Assembly (NCBI GenBank): GCA_935421135.1
Contig: OW285190.1
Location: 20,408,501 to 20,472,500, forward strand
Length of the DNA stretch: 64,000 nt
Direction: 5' to 3'
DNA from: Bugulina stolonifera
Lineage: Eukaryota > Bryozoa > Gymnolaemata > Cheilostomatida > Bugulidae
Shown: positions 1-15,000 of the stretch, piece after piece
Position numbering within the stretch: the stretch's first letter is position 1
Layout: every line of letters begins with the position of its first letter
Position numbers and translations under genes: made by a program
The notes under the pieces: model-generated
Database searches by the model: none
What the model was told of the DNA's origin: nothing
The model's input: the letters and a program-made list of their open reading frames with translations, nothing else

Positions 1-2913
1 CCTGGTATATACAGGTACATGTAGCACTGTACTAACCTGATATATACAGGTACATGTAGTACTGTACTAACCTGGTATAAACAGGTACATGTAGTACTGT
101 ACTAACCAGGTATATACTGGTACATGCAGTACTATACTAACCTGATATATACTGGTGCATGTAGTACTGTACTAACCAGGTATATACAGGTACATGCAGC
201 ACTGTACTGACCTGGTATATACTGGTACATGTAGTACTGTACTAACCTGGTATATACAGGTACATGTAGTACTGTACTAACCTGGTATATACTGGTACAT
301 GTAGTACTGCACAAACCTGGTATATATACACAGGTAAATGTAGTACTGTACTAACCTGGTATATACTGGTACATGTAGTACTGTACTAACCTGGTATATA
401 CAGGTACATGTAGTACTGTACTAACCTGGTATATACTGGTACATGTAGTACTGTACTAACCTGACATATACAGGTACATGTAGTACTTTACTAACCTGGC
501 ATATACAGGTACATGTAGTACTGTACTAACCTGGTATATACAGGTACATGTAGTGCTGTACTAACCTGACATATACAGGTACATGTAGTACTGTACTAAC
601 CTGACATATACAGGTACATGTAGTACTGTACTAACCAGGTATATACAGGTACATGTAGTACTGTACTAATCTGACATATACAGGTACATGTAGTACTGTA
701 CTAACCTGGTATATACAGGTACATGTAGTACTGTACTAACCTGACATATACAGGTACATGTAGTACTGTACTAACCTGGTATATACAGGTACATGTAGCA
801 CTGTACTAACCTGGTATATACAGGTACATGTAGTACTGTACTAACCTGACATAATTATACAGGTACATGCAGTACTGTACTAACCTGGTATATACAGGTA
901 CATATGTAGTACTGTACTAACCTGACATACATGTATACTGGTACATGTAGTACTGTACTAACCTGACATATACTGGTACATGTAGTACTGTACTAACCTA
1001 CTATATACAGGTACATGTAGTACTGTACTAACCTGATATATACTAGTACATGTAGTACTGTACTAACCTGACATATACTGGTACATGTAGTACTGTACTA
1101 ACCTGACATATACAGGTACATGTAGTACTGTACTAACCTTGTATATACAGGTACATGTAGTACTGTACTAACCTGGTATATACAGGTAAATGTAGTACTG
1201 CACTAACCTGGTATATACTGGTACATGTAGTACTGCACTAACCTGGTATATACTGGTACATGTAGTACTGTACTAACCTGGTATATACTGGTACATGTAG
1301 TACTGTACTAACATGGTATATACTGGTACATGTAGTACTGTACTAACCTGACATATACTGGTACATGTAGTACTGTACTAACCTGGTATATACAGGTACA
1401 TGTAGTACTGTACTAACCTGACATATACTGGTACATGTAGTACTGTACTAACCTGGTATATACTAGTACATGTAGTACTGTACTAACCTGGTATATACAG
1501 GTACATGACTGTAGTACTGTACTGACCTGGTATATACAGGTACATGTAGTACTGTACTAACCTGATATATACTGGTACATGTAGTACTGTACTAACCTGA
1601 CATATACAGGTACATGTAGTACTGTACTAACCTGATATATACTGGTACATGTAGTACTGTACTAACCTGACATATACAGGTACATGTAGTACTGTACTAA
1701 CCTGATATATACAGGTACATGTAGTACTGTACTAACCTGGTATATACTAGTACATGTAGTACTGTACTAACCTGGTATATACAGGTACATGTAGCACTGT
1801 ACTAACCTGGTATATACAGGTACAATTGTAGTACTGTACTAACCTGACATATACTAGTACATGTAGTACTGTACTAACCTGGTATATTCGGGTACCTGTA
1901 GCACTGTACTAACCTGGTATATACAGGTACATGTAGTACTGTACTAACCTGGCATATACTAGTACATGTAGTACTGTACTATCCTGGCATATACTAGTAC
2001 ATGTAGTACTGTACTAACCTGACATATACTGGTACATGTAGTACTGTACTAACCTGGTATATACTGGTACATGTAGTACTGTACTAACCTGACATATACA
2101 GGTACCTGTAGTACTGTACTAACCTGACATATACAGGTACATGTAGTACTGTACTAACCTGACATATACTGGTACATGTAGTACTGCACTAACCTGGTAT
2201 ATACAGGTACCTGTAGTACTGTACTAACCTGGCATATACTGGTACATGTAGTACTGTACTAACCTGGTATATTCGGGTACCTGTAGCACTGTACTAACCT
2301 GGTATATACAGGTACATGTAGTACTGTACTAACCTGGCATATACTAGTACATGTAGTACTGTACTAACCTGGCATATACTAGTACATGTAGTACTGTACT
2401 ATCCTGGCATATACTAGTACATGTAGTACTGTACTAACCAGGTATATACAGGTACATGTAGTACTGTACTAACCTGACATATACTGGTACATGTAGTACT
2501 GTACTAACCTGGCATATACTGGTACATGTAGTACTGTACTAACCTGGTATATTCGGGTACATGTAGTACTGTACTAACCTGACATATACTGGTACATGTA
2601 GTACTGTACTAACCTGGTATATACAGGTACATGTAGTACTGTACTAACCTGACATATACTGGTACATGTAGTACTGTACTAACCTGGTATATACAGGTAC
2701 ATGTAGTACTGTACTAACCTGACATATACTGGTACATGTAGTACTGTACTAACCTGACATATACAGGTACATGTAGTACTGTACTAACCTGATATATACA
2801 GGTACATGTAGTACTGTACTAACCTGGTATATACAGGTACATGTAGTACTGTACTAACCTGGTATATACAGGTACATGTAGTACTGTACTAACCTGACAT
2901 ATACTGGTACATG
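1..2913. repeat. 35-bp minisatellite seeded at a splice donor (leishmanolysin intron 13)
   Basis: About 80 copies of a 35-bp unit fill the first 2.9 kb and continue past the window edge. On the minus strand each unit reads as roughly 20 nt resembling the 3' end of exon 13 (CATGTACCAGTATATGTCAG) followed by about 15 nt of intron start beginning GTTAGTAC. Nearly every unit therefore contains a strong donor, CAG|GTTAGT. Variants (CCTGGTATA, CCTGACATA, CCTGATATA, ACAGG or ACTGG) are interspersed. Reading frames through it are an effect of the repeat and not genes. Confidence 0.95.
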
Positions 2914-3049
2914 AAGGACACACAAGTATACCATTGAAATAAGAGATGTCAGTAGTTACTCTAATTTCTAGAAGTTGCCCTTCCTTGTAACATCTAAACT
3001 CTGCACCAGCTACATAGATGTGTAATCCTTTGCCTTGTATACACTTGTA
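2894..3049 (-). CDS. LMLN: Leishmanolysin-like exon 13, donor inside the 35-bp array
   Basis: A 156-nt exon after ATTTACAG. It encodes [20 protein letters not shown], then [11 protein letters not shown] and [11 protein letters not shown], the conserved C-terminal block of leishmanolysins. The last 20 nt and the donor CAG|GTTAGT are the template of the 35-bp array that fills positions 1-2893. The stop codon must be in a later exon beyond the window. Confidence 0.9.
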
Positions 3050-6000
3050 CTGTAAATAACATGAGTGTGCGTACACATGTACCCTGTCTATCTATATATA
3101 CATATATACAAGTATTATAACATGAGTGTGTGAGCACATGCACCTTGTCTATCTATATATACATATATACAAGTATTATAACATGAGTGTGCGTACACAT
3201 GTACCCTGTCTATCTATATATACATATATACAAGTATTATGATAAAGCTAAAGTTATTAAAACCATTTTATTACTAGTAGCCTGTATTCAATAAAACACT
3301 CATCAGAAAAAATGGTTCACGCGAATAATATAATATTATAATACTCTGGTATGACAGATATATCATCTAGGTGTACATAAATACTTGTACACAAAGAAAG
3401 TATGCAAGCACCTGGTAACAACCTGATCCATAGTTGTTAGAGGTGTAGGTCTCGGAGCACCTGCTCATCTGGAATGGTCTGGTCTGATCGAAGCACCTGC
3501 TATCGCTGCCATAGTACTCAATAGCCAGGTTAGTGTCAACATGGGGAGTGTTAGAGGAAAGAGTGCAGTCGCTCCCTCTTACAAACTCTCCTTCCTTCCT
3601 CCAGTTGAACTCCTGACAATATTATAAGCAGTCAAATACATTGCCCAGCCAACGGCTAGTTGACCTTCAACAACTTAGTGTTGGGGGCAGAGGAAAACTG
3701 TACATCTTTCAATTTTGGCTTCAAAATGATATACAGTTTGTCTAGGTGGAGTATCTCTACGTGAGTGTAATGCTGCTATGACGTTTCTGTATTTTTAAAA
3801 TGCTCAAGATTGATTGATAGGTGGCTCTCTGTGACATCACTTGCCCAAAGAAGAGATACTCAACATACACAGCTAGGGCTATGAGTGCTGTGAAGCTCCT
3901 GGAACATGTAATAGTTTAACTTCAACCAACAGGTTGTTGTAAATACCATTGCCACCAATAATAGTAGTAAAGTATAATATACATGTAATAAATGTACACC
4001 ACAAGTGACTGTATACTAGGTAGTAGTATCATAGAATAGAAGTTGCCTGTTCCCACATAGATAAGATAACTCCAGTGAAGGAGTTTATCCTCCAAGCTAC
4101 AGTATGTTGAGCGCTGGAGAGCACTAAATAGAGCGGGATCTATGCACTAGCATACCTGTAGGTAGGGGCAGTAGTCTGCAAGAGCGACAATGCCCCCTAG
4201 TCTAGGATTGACATCAGAGAATCTGTAGTTGTTGGGGATATCAGTTGGATATTGATGCATGTTACAGATAGACAGTGCTGAACGTTGTGTAGTGCATTGT
4301 GTTCTGAGGGGTGTAGATTTCATCTCTGTACAGTAAGGGTGGGTCGGTTCATTGCTGTAATGTATTGCAAGCAGAGATCAATGCAACACTAAATACAAAG
4401 ATGTGGAAGGGAAGATCGGACACTCAATGATAAAACCCTGTCCCACCAAATACGCCCAATTTATCGGTCCCGACGTTTCGCGATCTACCTTCCCGCCATT
4501 CCTGTGTTGAACTTTTAGATAGCTGCTAGACTAGTATCGTGGTTTCACGGCTTCACTATTGCGATCTCTGTAATAAGATATCGTTTATATAAGTAGACTG
4601 TATATTCGATGCTGCTGTAAACAATATTGTCTGATTGGCCGGCGGAACACCAATAGTAAGAATGGATTTGTACACAAGGTGGCACAACTCCTTGCTTAAC
4701 CCGGACCGCGTTTAGAGACGGGGGACAGACAGTTTTTGGCCTGAGTGTCTGATCTTCCCTTCCACTATCTTTGCTAAATATACTGTATATAGTACTAGTA
4801 CTGTATACAGTATACACTCACTAGTACTATATACAGTATACACTCACTAGTACTGTATATAGTATACACACACTTCTAGTACTATATACAGTATACACTC
4901 ACTAGTACTGTATATACTATACACACACTAGTACTGCATACAGTATACACTCGCTAGTACTATATAAAGGGTATATCCTTCATGTAAGACACCCACGAAA
5001 ATATAACTAGCCTACTATATAACTATATAACTAACTTTTATATAGTAAGCATAATTTGGAGTTATCTACCTTCTGGTATATCAGTGTTTGATTTAGATGG
5101 TTACTATAGGGTTGTCTTCTCTCGCTCAGTCAGACTAGCCTTACTTGCAACTATGCAGCCCTATTAATAGTACTGCCTACCAGTGAGGGGCTACCACCCC
5201 CTCTCTAGCGGATATCCGCAGTCCGCAGTTTTTTTGAACTACCTATATATAGCAAGGGTCCACTATCCGCAGTCTCTGCTACCCCCTCTCTAGTGGATGT
5301 CCGCAGATCCGCAGTCCGCAGTTTTTTTTAACTACCTATATATAGCAGAAGTCCACTATCCGCAGTCTTTACCACCCCCTCTCTAGCGGATGTCCGCAGA
5401 TCCGCAGTTTTTTTGAACTACCTATATATAGCAAGGGTCCACTATCCACAGTCTCTACCACCCCCTCTCTAGTGGATGTCCGCAGATCCGCAGTCCGCAG
5501 TTTTTTTGAACTACCTATATATAGCAGGGGTCCACTATCCGCAGTCTCTACTACCCCCTCTCTAGTGGATGTCCGCAGATCCGCAGTTTTTTTGAACTAC
5601 CTATATATAGCAGGGATCCACTATCCGCAGTCTCTACCACCTCCTCTCTAGCGGATGTCCGCAGATCCGCAGTCCGCAGTTTTTGATGGACCTGTATAAT
5701 ATGTAGGGTAGGCAATTCCATTATAATTTGGATTATGCATTACAACTATGTTGTATAAGTAGGTCATATAATGGATATTCTTATGATTCAAGTGGCAGGT
5801 CTGGTTCATAAATCAGCTGCCTAATAGAACCGTTGATGTACTTGTTATAACACTATTATTACTTGTACTATGGTTGGTTTATCACAGACCTGCCAACTCT
5901 GGTGGCAACATACATGTATTCCTCTTTATTTGGTCAAATTGATGCCTACAATTTGCATGAGATGTAGTGTTAAGGCTGGAGCAAACTGGAAGCGAAATCA

Positions 6001-9000
6001 GTCACGCGGCAAGTGGAGCCATCGTGTTTCGCTTCGCACTTCCAGGCACACTAGGCGAGAAACATTCGCGTTGGACTACTTACTGGTTTGAGCATGTCCT
6101 GCGCTTATGAATGTTGAAATTTTTGAGCGAAATGGCTGGGTTGTCGACCAATAACGCGCACACAGCAAGCGAAAATATCAAACATGTTTGATCCGAGCGA
6201 ATTCGCAAATTTAGCCCAAATTGGCAGGGCTTTGCTTGTTTCTCGCAATTTCTCTAGTGGATTTCGCCTCATTCGCTTCCAGTCTGCGCCTGCCTTTATT
6301 GTGTTATAGTACATGTAGTTCCACCTAGCCAGTGCAGTTATGCTATATACAGCCCAACGTTTAGCTTATTTTTACATTTCAGTATGTTATTGGAGTAGCA
6401 TGGGCAGGCCTGCATTACCATTCAACACTGCATAAAGTATTCAGTGCTATGCAATATGCTAACATGGCAAATGGAATAATATTGTAGCACATATTATTAT
6501 TGTCTACATGCACATAAATTTATTCCACAGTCTTAGCATGATTCATCATGTAGTAAACCATTATTATAACACTATCATTTGCTGATATCTCGAACAGCCA
6601 GCATAGCATTACAGGATGATTTGTAATAGGCACTATTTATGAGAAAGGCTAGCTAATGAGAGTTTTATAGGTGGCACCAGCTATTTGAGGTAGCTGGGAA
6701 GGTGTCACTACATACATCTAAGAAGTATGCCAAACATAATGAAATCTGGGTTTGATATAAAGTGACAGCTTATAAAATACATTTAGGCCTACTTGCTTTG
6801 TAACCAATATAACATGTAAAAGTTGTGGGTATGAAAGCGGTACCAAATTCCCATTGGTTTAGCTTGAACAGCATCTAGAAGGGACCAAAAGGATGTGTAG
6901 TCAAATTTTAACTGCTCAATTATTTCATTATTACCAAATTCAAAATTACTTTTAGTACCTAAACTAAAAGGCTAGTTGCAGGATGTGGCTTTTTGTGGGT
7001 TTGTATTTTCTACAGCAAGGTTTTGTAGCAGTGAAGGGTTCCAATATTAATGCATTGCACTAATGAAAAGGGTGATGTGTGGTCCAACTTGCTATACCAC
7101 TACAATTTTATCTCAGTACAAATATATAACCATATTACAGTTATATAAAAATATTAATAATAAAGACAGAGAATTTCAAAAACTGACCAGAACCAATCAA
7201 AAAGCTGAATAGCTTGTTGGATAGTGCTTAGCTAGAGCTATTCAAAAAGGTCTGCCAGTGCAAAGGCAGATGATGTCATCTGCCACAAATTTATCTCAAA
7301 CAAAGGCAGTCTATGTCATCTGAGTAACCCAGTTAACCTTGTTGTAAAGCACATGGAAATGTTTTTATTTGATATATTTTCCATTAACTAAGAGTTTATA
7401 AATTCCTTCTACACTTTTGATAACATGGTACTTAGCCACATAATATTATATTCACATGTACATGTACTTTTATTTCAAACATCGACAGGTACTTGTAGTT
7501 ATAAAGTTAAAGTTAACCAAGACGACCCATGTGGTGCTGAGTCGATGCTCGTTGCTATACTTGAGAAAGAGTATGTTCCATCCTAGTAGGCTGTTCGGGC
7601 ATCAAGGTCGAAGGCCTTATCAGCTAAAACTAACCTTTACTACAAGAGAAGACTCTGTATAAGTAGTATTTAGCAGTGTCTTTATTGAGATCCAAGCATC
7701 AACTGAGACATTGACAGTAGAAGCTATTGGCTTCATATAGCATTTCAACTTCTGGAAAATAGTACCGGTGACAGGCCGACGCAGCGTCATCCGGAAATTG
7801 TGCAGCAAGATGGTGGCCAGAAGCCCAAGGCCCGACCTAACATGGGTCGGGCATAACAAGATATGCGTAGCAACATACAAAACATGTGCAAAATTAATCA
7901 TGTCAAATTCTGAGACGTCGGTCCCAGTTACATTGTATATGGGTATAGAAAGGGTATTTATGCTCAGTAATGCACATAGTAGGTAAGTAAAAGATAAGGT
8001 CAATATACATATTAAATACTTGAATTGTTCATGACAATGGCATACAATGCAATGCAGTAGAGATGGCCATGTCTATCAGTTAGGTGCAGAAGTGGAGAAA
8101 TTTGGAAGTTTACGAAACAGTTGCAAAAGTTGTAGAAGAGTTACGAAACATTGTAGAAGAGTAGTGAGCCCAAAATTTCTACACCCCATAGGAAGTTGAA
8201 AGCTTGAAAATGCAGTGCATTCAGGCTACCAGTGAGACAGCTGGGCTTATATTATAAATTGTTTAGATATGCTGATTCTATCATACTGGATTGCAAAAAC
8301 CTATATTTATGGCATAATAATTATTAGTTATAAACCACAATAGTGTAAAGTGTACCAAGTATTTCCTGATTATTTGACGATGACATGTACAAAATACATT
8401 GTATATTTGTTTAAAAAATATTGTCAAGTGGAACTCATTTCGATCTCCCAGGAGAAAAATAACAAAATAATGGTAATGAATAATTTTCCTGTTTCAACAT
8501 CATGTCCAAATGTGTGTAAATTTGGTGAACAGTTGGCCTCATGTTATTTTATATGCTATAATCTGGCGTAATAAGTTTTTGGCCTTGTGTTGTCTGGGGG
8601 GGGGGGGGGGGGGCATTTTACAGACAGATATTCAATGGGTTACCGAATAACTGAAACGACGCTGAAAGTAGACAATGTAGACAATGAAAATCATACAAAC
8701 TGGTAAGTAGAAATCTTTGCTATAACGAATGTGCTAATTTTGGCTATAAAAACTGTATATTGGAGTTGGTGTATAATAGTTTATGAATAAATACATCCTA
8801 ATTTAATAGTATAACATTGCTGATTTTACTTGTACCTTACAACAGTATTTTCTTCTGTTTCAGCAATTACAATAGCAGCTTGTGTAGACCTGCATGTACA
8901 TTGTACATGGATTAGAACTATATTCAACTTCACTACCACCACTCTATATAAACATGTATGTTTTAGTCCACCTTATGTTGCTTGACAAGTCATAATAAAC

Positions 9001-12000
9001 AATAGCAAAATTTGCATTTAACAGATAATCATGCTAAGACTGTGGAAAATAACTATTAATAACCTAAGTTCATTTATGCGGATAATGATAATAATCTGTG
9101 CAACAATATTACATGTATTTCATTTGGCATGTTAGTATATATTGCATGGCGTTGAACATACTTTATGCAGCGTTGAATGGTAATGCAGGCCTGCCCATGC
9201 TAACCCAATAATACTAAAATGTAAAAATATGCTAAACTTTGGGCTATATAGCATAACTGCACTGGTTAGGTGGAAATACTATAACACAATAACACCTACA
9301 TCTAATGCAAATTGTAGGCATCAATTTGACCAAATAAAGAGGAATACAAGTCATGTACTCTGGTGGCAACATACATGTATGTATGTTGCCACCAGAGTTG
9401 GCAGGTCTGTGATAAACCAACCATAGTACAAGTGATAATAGTATTATAACAAGTACATCAACGGTTCTATTAGACAGCTGATTTATGAACCAGACCTGCC
9501 ACTTGAATCTTGGGAATATCCATTATATGACCTACTTATACAACATAGTTGTAATGCATAATCCAAATCATAATGGAATTGCCTACCCTACATATTATAC
9601 AGGTCCATCCAAAACTGCTGACTGCGGATCTGCGGACATCCGCTAGAGAGGGGGTGGTAGAGACTGCGGATAGTGGACCCCTGCTATATATAGGTAGTTC
9701 AAAAAAACTGCGGACTGCGGATCTGCGGACATCCACTAGAGAGGGGGTAGTAGAGACTGCGGATAGTAGACCCTTGCTATATATCGGTAGTTCAAAAAAA
9801 CTGCGGACTGCGGACATCCGCTAGAGAGGGGGTGGTAGCCCCTCACTGGTAGGCAGTACTATTAATAGGGCTGCATAGTTGCAAGTAAGGCTAGTCTGAC
9901 TGGGCGAGAGAAGACAACCCCATAGTAACCATCTAAATCAAACACTGATATACCAGAAGGTAGATAACTCCAAGTTATGCTTACTATATAAAAGTTAGTT
10001 ATATAGTTATATAGTAGGCTAGTTATATTTTCGTGGGTGTCTTACATGAAGGATATACCCTATATATACAGTATACACTCGCTAGTACTATATACAGTAT
10101 ACACTCACTAGTCCTGTATACAGTATACACTCACTAGTACTATATACAGTATACACTCACTAGTCCTGTATACAGTATACACTCACTAGTACTATATACA
10201 GTATACACTCACTAGCACTGTATGTAGTATACACTCACTAGCACTGTATGTAGTATACACTTACTGGTACTGTATGTAGTATATACTCACTGGTACTGTA
10301 TACAGTATACACTCACATGGACTGTTTACTTTTTATCCAGTAAATGCAGCTCTTCATAGCGAAGTCACATCCCAGGTTGCTGCCCCATTCAAGGGTCTGA
10401 GCATATGAGTAGTTAGTTATGTACCACCTACAACATGAGAGCACACAAGTGTATATATAGTTAGATATACAACAAGGTCAGCGATACGACGTAGTACATA
10501 ATTACAATAGTAGGGTGATGTGTCAGAGTGTATATATATTACCCAGTGTCCTCCATCAAAGCAAGAGTTATTCTAGACACTACAGGATTCTGTGTGTATA
10601 TACCAGTCATCACCTCATTCTACAATCAAGTATGTATATAACACATACTAGTACAGAGGAACTTGCTTAATTCAAACTCCAAGGTTTGAATTAGGCCCGA
10701 GTTTGAATTACATGTATGTGATCCCTTCATTTTGTATAACGACTTGGATGCCTACTTGACAAATAATACTATATAATACTATGTACATTGTATTAGCACA
10801 TGAATGTGCATGTATGCATTGACTTACATTTGCTTCAACTGTGAATACAATGGAGGAAAGACATGCTTTAACATGATAGAACTATGAGCATCAATGAATT
10901 TATTACACTCAAACCTACAATACTGCAGATGGGCAACAAGTTATGCATCACATGTACAGGACAACAGTATTGCAATGTAATAACAGCATTAGGAGAACGT
11001 TACTGTTTACTATCTTGTTTTCAACTGAAGTATATCATAGGTACAGGTAGTGCTGCACGGTGTTTCGGTTTCAAACGATGCCTACGGTGTAAAACCTGCC
11101 GGTGTTTGACATCGTCATTTTTTATTTGCACCGAATCGTATCGACATCGTGCACAAGCGATATATCGATGGTTCGGTGTAGTGCGATGTTATCGAACCGG
11201 ATCGCTATGCCAGTAGTCATTCAATATTCATGCGGTCTAATATCATGCGGTCTGGTTTACCTCATTTCGAACTAGGTTGCATACCTTCGCGTTTCTGTTT
11301 TCACTGACTGTGCTTGACAGTGATCGTGGCTGTGATTGATAGGCGGTTGATGTTGTCGAGGTAACAATTGTAACAAGTTACGTTATTTAGCAAATTGTGT
11401 GTCATTCCATATCACCTGGAGCACATCATGTTATATTCTATCGTTTGTATATGATTGCTTTGTTCATGAACAGCGAACTAGAATAGAATAGTAGTATAAT
11501 ATGATCTAATATAATTATTAAATTTGAACATAATGTTCCATTGGATTAATTATATTATTATAATTAATCTACTAGTGTAATGTTTAAATTTGATTGTAAT
11601 CGTCGCTCGTAGTTGTAGCTAAGAATAGGTAAATAATGCTTATAATGATCAATTATTGCTTATATTTAATATGCATTATATTTACATGTATATTAATTTA
11701 ATTAAATATAATGTATATTAAAATAACTCTTAATTAATCGTTGATTATCATGGGTTTTTAATTTAAAATCGTTGTGTAATTATACTTTTGGTAAGCACCA
11801 GCTTTTAATTTAAAATAAGCCAATGTTCAATCAACATTTTGTAGGTAGAATTCATCGAACTAAGCCGTCGTAATATCCAGTCTGGAGACAAATCTGCTAG
11901 ATTCAATCGGTGGACACACTGAATTATCCCAATTCAGCAATCGAGAAAGCTTGCAAGAAAGATCTCCAACATTATCATTACATCATATGCAGCTATGCTA

Positions 12001-15000
12001 GCGTTTGTTCTTTCTTTTGTGGTGATATGAAGTTAGCTCATGTAATTTATTATCTTTTTGTGTCAATGGTAGGAGTGTGCTGGGAACAATGTTTCTGTTT
12101 TTCTTCTGTATTTTGGTCACTATGAGTAATAAATCTAATAAATTATACCTAGTGGCTGGGTGTGTGCCCAGCCTCACGTTTTTATATATTATATAAAATA
12201 GGTGAAGTAACCCCCAATAAAACTTTGACTATCACTAGACTGCATGGGCAAATACAAAATCTTGGAGTAGGAGTAAGCACTAATTACTTTTATTAACCTA
12301 GCTGCCACATAAATAAAAATAACATACTATGTTTTCATGAAGCCCTGCTTGCCAGCCATATCTGAAAATAGAATAAAATAAACATAATGGTCGGCATGAA
12401 CTCATGTTGTAAGACAAAGTTGAGGAGTTTTGTTCCCTTGTATTGAACGATGGGCCAACTGATAGGCAAACCAGCTCCTGAACTGGCTCGATCCGGCATA
12501 TCAAACCAAAGTTGACACCGGCTGACACCGCTTGAGACCAGGACCAAGGGGCCCGGTGCGGTTCGGTATATCGATCCAAATTCAGCATCGTTTGACACCG
12601 AAGCGGACCAGGGCCAAGAGAACCGGTGTCAACCGGTGTTTGATTAAATTCCTCCAGAAAACCGAATATCAGTGGGGAGGCAACACCGTGCAGCACTAGG
12701 TACAGGTAACATGATGACTCATAACACAGCCGTATGTAGGCTAAAAATAGTTCAGTGATTCTAATTACAATATATAAATAACACTACACTGCATTTAGCT
12801 ATGGAACAGGTAACCAACAGTGTAAATAAATCAGTTGGGTTTCTCTGCTTGAGGAGAAATTGTTATTGGTGCATGACAAGAGCATTACCAGCTTACAACC
12901 AATCAGAGCATCTGCGCAGAGAAAGCTGATCAGGCGTGACTAATACTGGTTGTTGTTGTACAATACTGTATAGCCTAAAGTAAACCAGATAAGCCGAAAA
13001 GTTTGAATTATAGATAATAACTTCCAATTAAGTGAGGCAATTTATATAGTGCTCAGCAGAGACCAAGGCTAGTAGTTTAAACTAGCCAAGCTTTCGAATT
13101 AACCGAGGCCGAATTAAGCAAGTTCCACTGTATATATAACTATAGCTACACTATATACAGTGTACTACTGTAAATACGAGGGTCATTCAGTAAATAACGT
13201 GGATTTTTCTATATAAAGACTTCTATTGTACATAGAAACAAATGGTTTTTCATTTTTTTTACACAATATCCATTTAACAACACACAATTTTCCCATCTCT
13301 TTGTGAGCTTTTGAATCTCCTCTGCATGAAAATCTTTAGACTGGCGTTTTAGCCAATCGTTTTAGTCAATCGTTTTAGCCAATCGCTCACGATCATCTGT
13401 ATCTCTTCATCACTAGTGAAATGTTCCTCTCATGAACTGTTAAAAAGGTCCGAACAAGTGAAAATCAGATAGGGCAACATCTGGGCTATATGGTGGATGG
13501 GGAAGCAGTTCTCAACCAAACTTGTCTATGATTTCCACTGTTGTAGCTGCAGTGCGAAGTCAGGCATTGTCATGGTGCTCAGGGGTCAGCACTTTGGAGA
13601 CCTATTGACAGCTGACCTTGGAGTTGGAGAGATCTTGTTGAACAATTCTGTGTGCTGTGCCTACATCTGATATGCTTCATTTTCTTAAAATGTCTTCCAC
13701 TCTTAGTCTTCTTTCACTCTTAATGAGGTCATCAACAGATTGGGTCATGGTAAAGGTTCTCACCTCTGGCCTGGCCTTTCTTCATTACAAACACTATACA
13801 AGCCTTCTTTGAACAATTTAGCCCATTTGTAGACATTTTTTTGGCTAAAACAAGCTGTTCCATAAACATTTAACATTTTGCTATACATTTCTTTGAGTTT
13901 CCATCCTTCAGTTACCAAAGAATTTATTGCTGACCCCTGTTCAATCTTGGAGCGTTTTCCTTAGTCGGCCAGCTTGAATAATCTCAAAAAAGAAGAAAAG
14001 AAAATAATGATCTCAAAATAAATTGGTGGATATTTCTAAATGGAGATTATGTAAAAAACCAAAAAAAATTGTTTTTATGTCCTTATATAAAAAATCACTA
14101 TATTTACTGAAAGACCCTCGTAATATAGCTATAATAGCTGATGTCACCTCAAACAATCTCTTCTCCCAGTGAGTTAACCGAGTACCGGACGGTCCCTGAT
14201 TCTCCAGCTCAGCTCCTTCTAGTGTTGAACAGTTGAAGTGTCGTCTTACCTCTGCCTACATTAGAGTGTACACTGTAGATACCCATAAATATACGTGTCA
14301 TAATTATGATATACTATGTAGTACACAGTACAGTAATAATATAGACAGTAATAACATACAGTTACTTTAGGAGTGACCATCATGTCCACTGGCCAGTTTA
14401 TGGGTCCACTAGAGGTCACCCAATTATGTCTCCACACAGTACGTACAACTTTATCACTGTATATATAGTTAAGATCAGCCCTGCCAATATAATACATGTA
14501 AATACACCATGTAGTACATATGGTATGTGGACCATGTAGTACATACAGCATGTGGACCATGTAGTACATATGGTATGTGGATCATGTTGTACATATGGTA
14601 TGTGGACCATGTTGGACATATGGTATGTGGACCATGTAGTACATGCAGTATGTAGACCTTGTAGTACATACAGCATGTCGACCATGTAGTACATGTGGTA
14701 TGCGGACCATGTTGTGCATACAGTATGTGGACCATGTAGTACATATGGTATGTGGATCATGTTGTACATATGGTATGTGGATCATGTTGGACATATGGTA
14801 TGTGGACCATGTAGTACATACAGTATGTGGACCATGTAGTACATATGGTATGTGGATCATGTTATACATATGGTATGTGGACCATGTAGTACATATGGTA
14901 TGTGGACCATGTTGTACATATGGTATGTGGACCATGTTGGACATATGGTATGTGGACCATGTAGTACATACAGTATGTAGACCTTGTAGTACATACAGCA

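Larger units (their letters stand above)
4968..10059. mobile_element. 5.1 kb inverted-repeat (fold-back-like) element without transposase
   Basis: Both ends carry GGGTATATCCTTCATG and its reverse complement, continuing through GTAAGACACCCACG into long arms. The left arm is about 4968-6550 and the right arm about 9030-10059. The arms share, in mirrored order, the CCGCAG-rich subterminal repeats, the TGATTTATGAACCAGACC region, the TTGCCACCAGAGTTGG region and the GCATGGGCAGGCCTGCATTA region. The core (about 6550-9030) has no transposase ORF but holds a solo-LTR-like segment. Both flanks are the same 26-bp minisatellite, so a TATA-like target duplication cannot be resolved. Confidence 0.75.
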
